Assembly: GCA_034008185.1 (NCBI GenBank)
Contig: CM067085.1
Span: forward strand, 79,410,275-79,474,274
Reading direction: 5' to 3'
Source: Gorsachius magnificus
Lineage: Eukaryota > Chordata > Aves > Pelecaniformes > Ardeidae
DNA: 64,000 nucleotides
Each line of letters opens with the position of its first letter. The stretch's first letter is position 1. Positions 60,053 through 64,000 of this stretch are shown one piece after another. Both the position numbers and the translations under genes were made by a program. The notes beneath the pieces were generated by a model, which ran no database searches, was not told where the DNA came from, and saw only the letters and a program-made list of their open reading frames with translations.

Positions 60053-60125
60053 TCATAGAATCATAGAATCATAGAAATGTTTTGGGTTGGAAGGGACCCC
60101 TGGAGGTCATCTAGTCCAACCCCCA
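60053..60125 (-). mobile_element. CR1 LINE 3' tail only (copy 14)
   Basis: Three tail octamers on the + strand (tcatagaatcatagaatcat), then 'ttttgggttggaagggaccc' and 'aggtcatctagtccaacccc', after which similarity stops. At 73 bases this is an extreme 5' truncation. The 'catctagtccaac' text differs from the other copies and points to another subfamily. Confidence 0.93.
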
Positions 60126-61403
60126 AAGGTCCCAAAGGGGTGTCATGATCTGCTGGTTCACACATGTTAGCGCAGGGCTTAGAGTAGAGAAATCGAGCCC
60201 TCATTGTTTCCTCTTTATCCACATTTCAGGTCACCATTTCTTATTTTACCTTTGGGGTACAGAAAGAATCGATCTGTTGTGCTACGTCCATCGCAAGCCT
60301 CCCGCGATTAATCTGGGCAGAGAACCGTGAAAGTGCTGTAGGTAGACTAAATCTGTAGATGACAGAGAATCTCTGTGTGCTTCATAAGAAACGTTACATT
60401 GGCATAAACCAGCCACGGATCAGCCGCGTTGTGCAGCGCGGAGCGGCTGACTTGCCAGCAGAGGTGATGCCGACCGCGTGTCTTTATGCTTGAGTTTGCT
60501 CTCACGTTTTGGTGGCGCGTAGACGGTCGTGTTTGCTGCTTTGTAAGGGGTGGCCTGCTGGAATTTCAGGCTACTTCTGAAGCGCTCTGCAGAACGGCCT
60601 TCAGGTATTTCTTTAACCAAACGTTTCTGCAGCATTCAGACACCCCCAGCAAACCTCCTGAGCTCCCCTATGCACTGGCATTTTACATAAATCACAAACG
60701 ATGTGTTGTAAGCATAAAGACGGCCTTTAGTCACTGAAGACCACACCAGCAGCACTGTGTTTTGAGGCATGGTTTCTCCTTCCAACATGACTGCCCCATT
60801 CATCTGCACAGCAGCAAACAGTCAGCCCGTCGCTATTCTGGTACTCATGACGCAGTCCCGCAAGGCGGGATAAGAGGTCAGATGTATCGCACTGTTATCG
60901 TTCCTTTCTGTATTTGTATTTGTTATGGACTATAAACCCTGATGATCCCGGGAAGGGCTGTGACCATGAATCCCAACTGGCTGAGCAGTTGCTATTTCAT
61001 GGCGGGGCGAGCCCGACGGTAACGAATTCAGTCAACATAATGGTTTCGGTTTCACGGTGCTGCTCTGCTTCCTGGGAACCTGCAGAAGATGAGTGACTGT
61101 GTCACGATCATAAATTCAGGCACGTACGACGCTGAAATTTCTTACGGAGCTTTAAGTCCCCATGAAATGTCAGGCTAATAAATATGGGGATCGTATTTGC
61201 TATTTGGCAAAAATATTAATTAACCAAGAAAAATTAATAAAAATATATTCCACAAAATTATGCAACAGAAAAAAATATTTTTTTTTCTTATTCATGGTTA
61301 TATGAATGCAAAATGCCATGGATTCTTCATCTTTAATACCTAAGGGATTTATAAGCATATTGCATCCATAAAACTTGGTTCATCAGTACAGTACACAGCC
61401 CAG

Positions 61404-61538
61404 ATATGCATATTTAATTACTCTGAAAGTAATTTACTTGTACAGATGGTGGTATTAGAAGGTCTTACTTCAATTTAAATTACTTCTATTTGAAAAATAA
61501 TGTTATTTTGCTATGAATCTTGAGTGAAGAATTCACTC
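61404..61538. promoter_or_regulatory. AT-rich block dense in short perfect palindromes
   Basis: Within 135 bases lie the palindrome atatgcatat (61404-61413), the inverted repeat aattact/agtaatt (61416-61422, 61428-61434), the palindrome aatttaaatt (61472-61481) and the inverted repeat gagtgaa/ttcactc (61522-61528, 61532-61538). The TAAT/ATTA cores suit dimeric homeodomain or POU binding, but function is inferred from sequence texture only. Confidence 0.3.
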
Positions 61539-63040
61539 TTATTTCAGATGAATAATACTTGACAATTGTAATTAATCTGTGACTAATCTAATACTTCCTC
61601 AATGAACATTTTTGTTTCAAAATTTTGCAAACCGGAGCATCCTCTTTCTAGGAGGTTGGTCTAGGAGCATCTCAAATCCCAACCTGCTTACCACGAAGGA
61701 CCTCAACGTGCGCTTGGGGTAAGTGAATAAAAAGCCACAGAAGATTTTGTTGAACATCCCCACAACTTTCCAAGGCAAAGAGACATTGCAAAATTCGTTG
61801 CGTCTTTCTGGAAGATTAAGCAGGGTTTAAGCGAAAGGGTGTTTTTTCAGGAAAATAACTGCCAGGCATAAGATTTCAGGAAAATAGTGAGTCGATGCGT
61901 ATGTGGGGAGTTTGGGAAAAGCTTTAACAGGAACGGATTCAAAATATCCCATCCTGGCCATGGGCAGTGAGCTCTCCCAGCAGCGTGGGCAGCAGGGCCA
62001 TGCCCGACGCCCACCCCACCGCGATGTCCCCCGTTTGCACCGCGCAAATCACAGCACTTCCAGGAGCGAGCGCGCGGCGGAGGCAGGGAAAGCTGGCAGC
62101 GTGTTGCATTAACTCTTACTCCCTTCCCGGGAAAACACGACTGCTTCTGCAAGCAAGATTGTTTTCTTGTGCAGCACCGTAAAAAGTCTACATGTGTTTG
62201 TTAGACTTTCTTCAGCAAACGTCCGTCTTTATTAAAGCCCTGGCTTTCTCGGAGGTGGCTGCCGTGGTTGCTATGGTAAGCGTTCATGTTTTATTGAAGA
62301 CTAAATGGCCACAACCCACATAAAGGGCTCCTGAGTGGCCCTAAAATGTGCTCTGCTTTCCCCTTCCCCCACCTCTCTCCCCAGGTCAAAACAATTTTTT
62401 GACAGTCGATCTGATTTTGGGGGCCTACCTGGAATAAGGGAATAAGGGGCTCTGTCCCTTCTAGTGACATAATTTTAACCTTACAGCCTGGATTTAATAC
62501 AAAAAAACAACCCCCTGTGGACATGATTCAGAGAGCTGGAAAGCACCTGAATCTCCCAGAGAGTTCTTGGGGGAGCTGGAGATGTTGGGGGAGCTGCACC
62601 TCCGAACAACCATAAGACCGCTAGCACCACATGCCTTTGTCAAATTAATGGGGGGTGGAGGGGGGAATAAATAAAATCACACCAGCATGGCTGGGTATGA
62701 AGGGCTGTGCAGCCCAGGCTGGATTGCACAGCCTGGAGCACGGACGTTTCGCAGGGCAACCTGGGCACCGGAGGAGAGAAAAGGGACAGGACATGTCTCC
62801 TCATTAGTAAATCTGCTCCTGCTACAGCAAAGGAGCCGTGGTGCTCTGGCTGTGGCTGGCATTCGATTTCCAGGCTGCTTTTCTTTTTAATCATCCTAAT
62901 TAAGTGAAAACTTTACCTCCTTTGGCTTTCATGCATTTACAGTTACACAGAATTTCCAATAGCACCTTTCCCAGGAAATTTAAGCACATTCTCTTTCACT
63001 GAGTTTAAAAAGGATCAAGGTCACTTCTTTTCAATTCTGA

Positions 63041-63072
63041 ATATATATATTTTTTTTTTTTTTTTTTTTTTT
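63041..63072 (+). repeat. (AT)5 followed by T22
   Basis: atatatatat at 63041-63050 runs directly into a T tract to 63072, a simple repeat. Confidence 0.95.
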
Positions 63073-63571
63073 GCAAACTGCCTGCGGTTGCTGCATCTCC
63101 AAGTAGCTCCCCAGTGTTCACGATGGTACCTACTCCTTCTGCCTCCTGGCCACCTGAGTTGCACAGAGCTGCATCCGCAACCACCCCTCGCATCGCTGCG
63201 CAAGGGTTGACTGGAGTGCGTCGGTGCTCCTGAGCTCCTCATGCCTGACCCTTCAGCAATGGTTTTCCCCAGGGCATTTCTCACCAGCTGTTCTCTCTCC
63301 AAGGGAAGGGGATCCCCGCTTGTCCTCATCCCCTCGGAGCCAGGATGACCCCACAGACTCCTCCACGGTGTTCCCACTCCCACTGCTCCAACCACACCAG
63401 CACGCTGGCTTTAACCTGTCAAAGGCCCGTGGCAGCCATACGCAAAAGGCTCAGCATAGGATGAAAACATGCGTCCCCAGGTGTGGGGAGCATTGCAGGT
63501 GGTGGGGAGGGAGTCAAGGAGGGCGAGCGTGGCACGTGTCTGCAGCAGGTGGGGAGGCAGAGGGTGGCGGA

Positions 63572-63952
63572 TCATAGAATCAAAGAATGGTTTAGGTTGG
63601 AAAAGCCCTTTAAGATCACCAAGCCCAACCGTTCCCCTACCCCTGCCATCCCACCCCCAAACCCTGGCCCTAAGCACCTCGGCTGCCCAGCTTTTAAATC
63701 CCCCCAGGGGTGGGGACTCGACCCCTTCCCTGAGCAGCCCCTTCCAGTGCTTGACAGCCCTTTTGGGGAAGGAATTTTTCCTCCTGTCCAACCTAAACCT
63801 GCCCTGGCACAACTCGTGGCCGTTACCCCTCATCCCATCGCCCGTTCCCTGGGAGCAGAGCCCGACCCCCCCGGCTCCCCCCTCCTCTCAGGCATTGTAG
63901 GGAGCGATGAGGGCTCCCCTCAGCCTCCTCTGCTCCAGGCTGAACAACCCCA
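63572..63952 (-). mobile_element. CR1 LINE fragment (copy 15)
   Basis: The + strand starts at 'tcatagaatcaaagaatggt' with the second-subfamily tail and reaches 'ctgctccaggctgaacaacc'. On the minus strand an open frame carries the ORF2 C-terminal motifs RGNGHELCQGRFRLDRRKN and LLREGVESPPL through to the tail, so this part is little damaged. Its 5' edge meets a second CR1 piece in the opposite orientation. Confidence 0.94.
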
Positions 63953-64000
63953 GAATCAGCCTTGAGAAAAGGAGGCTCAGAGGGGATCTCATCACCATCT
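63953..64000 (+). mobile_element. CR1 LINE piece in opposite orientation, cut by window end (copy 16)
   Basis: 'cagccttgagaaaaggaggc' followed by 'tcagaggggatctcatcacc' is CR1 sense sequence on the + strand. It is the same part of ORF2 (the FSLEKRRL codons) at which the antisense neighbour ends. The two pieces therefore stand head to head. It runs off the window. Confidence 0.75.

Larger units (their letters stand above)
60126..63571. other. 3.4 kb noncoding stretch, no gene recognised
   Basis: AT-rich in 61130-61640 (palindrome-rich block listed separately), otherwise mixed. It ends with a (AT)n/T23 tract at 63041-63072. No gene is recognised. Confidence 0.6.

Overview
The window looks like bird genomic DNA, probably from a neoavian rather than a chicken-like lineage. 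The main evidence is 18 pieces of the CR1 LINE retrotransposon. Their 3' ends carry the typical avian tail: an octamer-like ATTCTATG repeat preceded by a 'CCAACC(C/T)' block. On the opposite strand this reads 'tcatagaatcatagaatg...ggttggaaggg'. A long terminal repeat (LTR) of a kind I recall from many avian genomes is also present. The rest is AT-rich, full of mononucleotide runs and stop codons, and has the texture of intron or gene-desert DNA. The species and locus cannot be read from the sequence.

I found no supportable host protein-coding gene, tRNA, rRNA or CRISPR array. Open frames are short (at most about 207 codons), and the longest coincide with CR1 copies or a minisatellite. Exons of a large gene cannot be strictly excluded, but no open frame resembles a protein family I recognise apart from the C-terminal end of CR1 ORF2.

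Layout. 1-2300: noncoding, with a long inverted repeat (foldback) at 890-1052. 2305-16238: six CR1 fragments separated by noncoding DNA, including AT-rich patches at 2810-3070, 8655-9120 and 14690-15430 that resemble conserved noncoding elements. 16239-22043: 5.8 kb without clear young repeats. 22044-22932: a CR1 tail followed by a solo LTR with an (AAT)n expansion. 25559-27834: a small CpG-rich patch, a CR1 tail of a different subfamily, a 20-bp minisatellite of nine units and another CR1. 31500-32049: the longest CR1 copy, with its ORF2 C-terminal frame still open. 32050-44074: 12 kb free of recognisable CR1. 44075-45023: two CR1 tails, one with a triplicated segment. 45024-60052: noncoding with one CR1. 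60053-64000: a short CR1 tail, a palindrome-rich AT patch, and at the window edge two CR1 pieces meeting head to head.

Most CR1 pieces fall into two groups by tail sequence. One group reads GGAAGGGACCCC and CCTGCAGGAG on the antisense strand. The other reads GGAAAAG(A/C)CC and 'AACCCTGCCATCCCA'. All are 5'-truncated, as is usual for this LINE. I see no convincing new biological system. The most checkable oddities are the foldback, the solo LTR, the head-to-head CR1 pair, the CpG patch and the palindrome-rich AT block near 61.4 kb.
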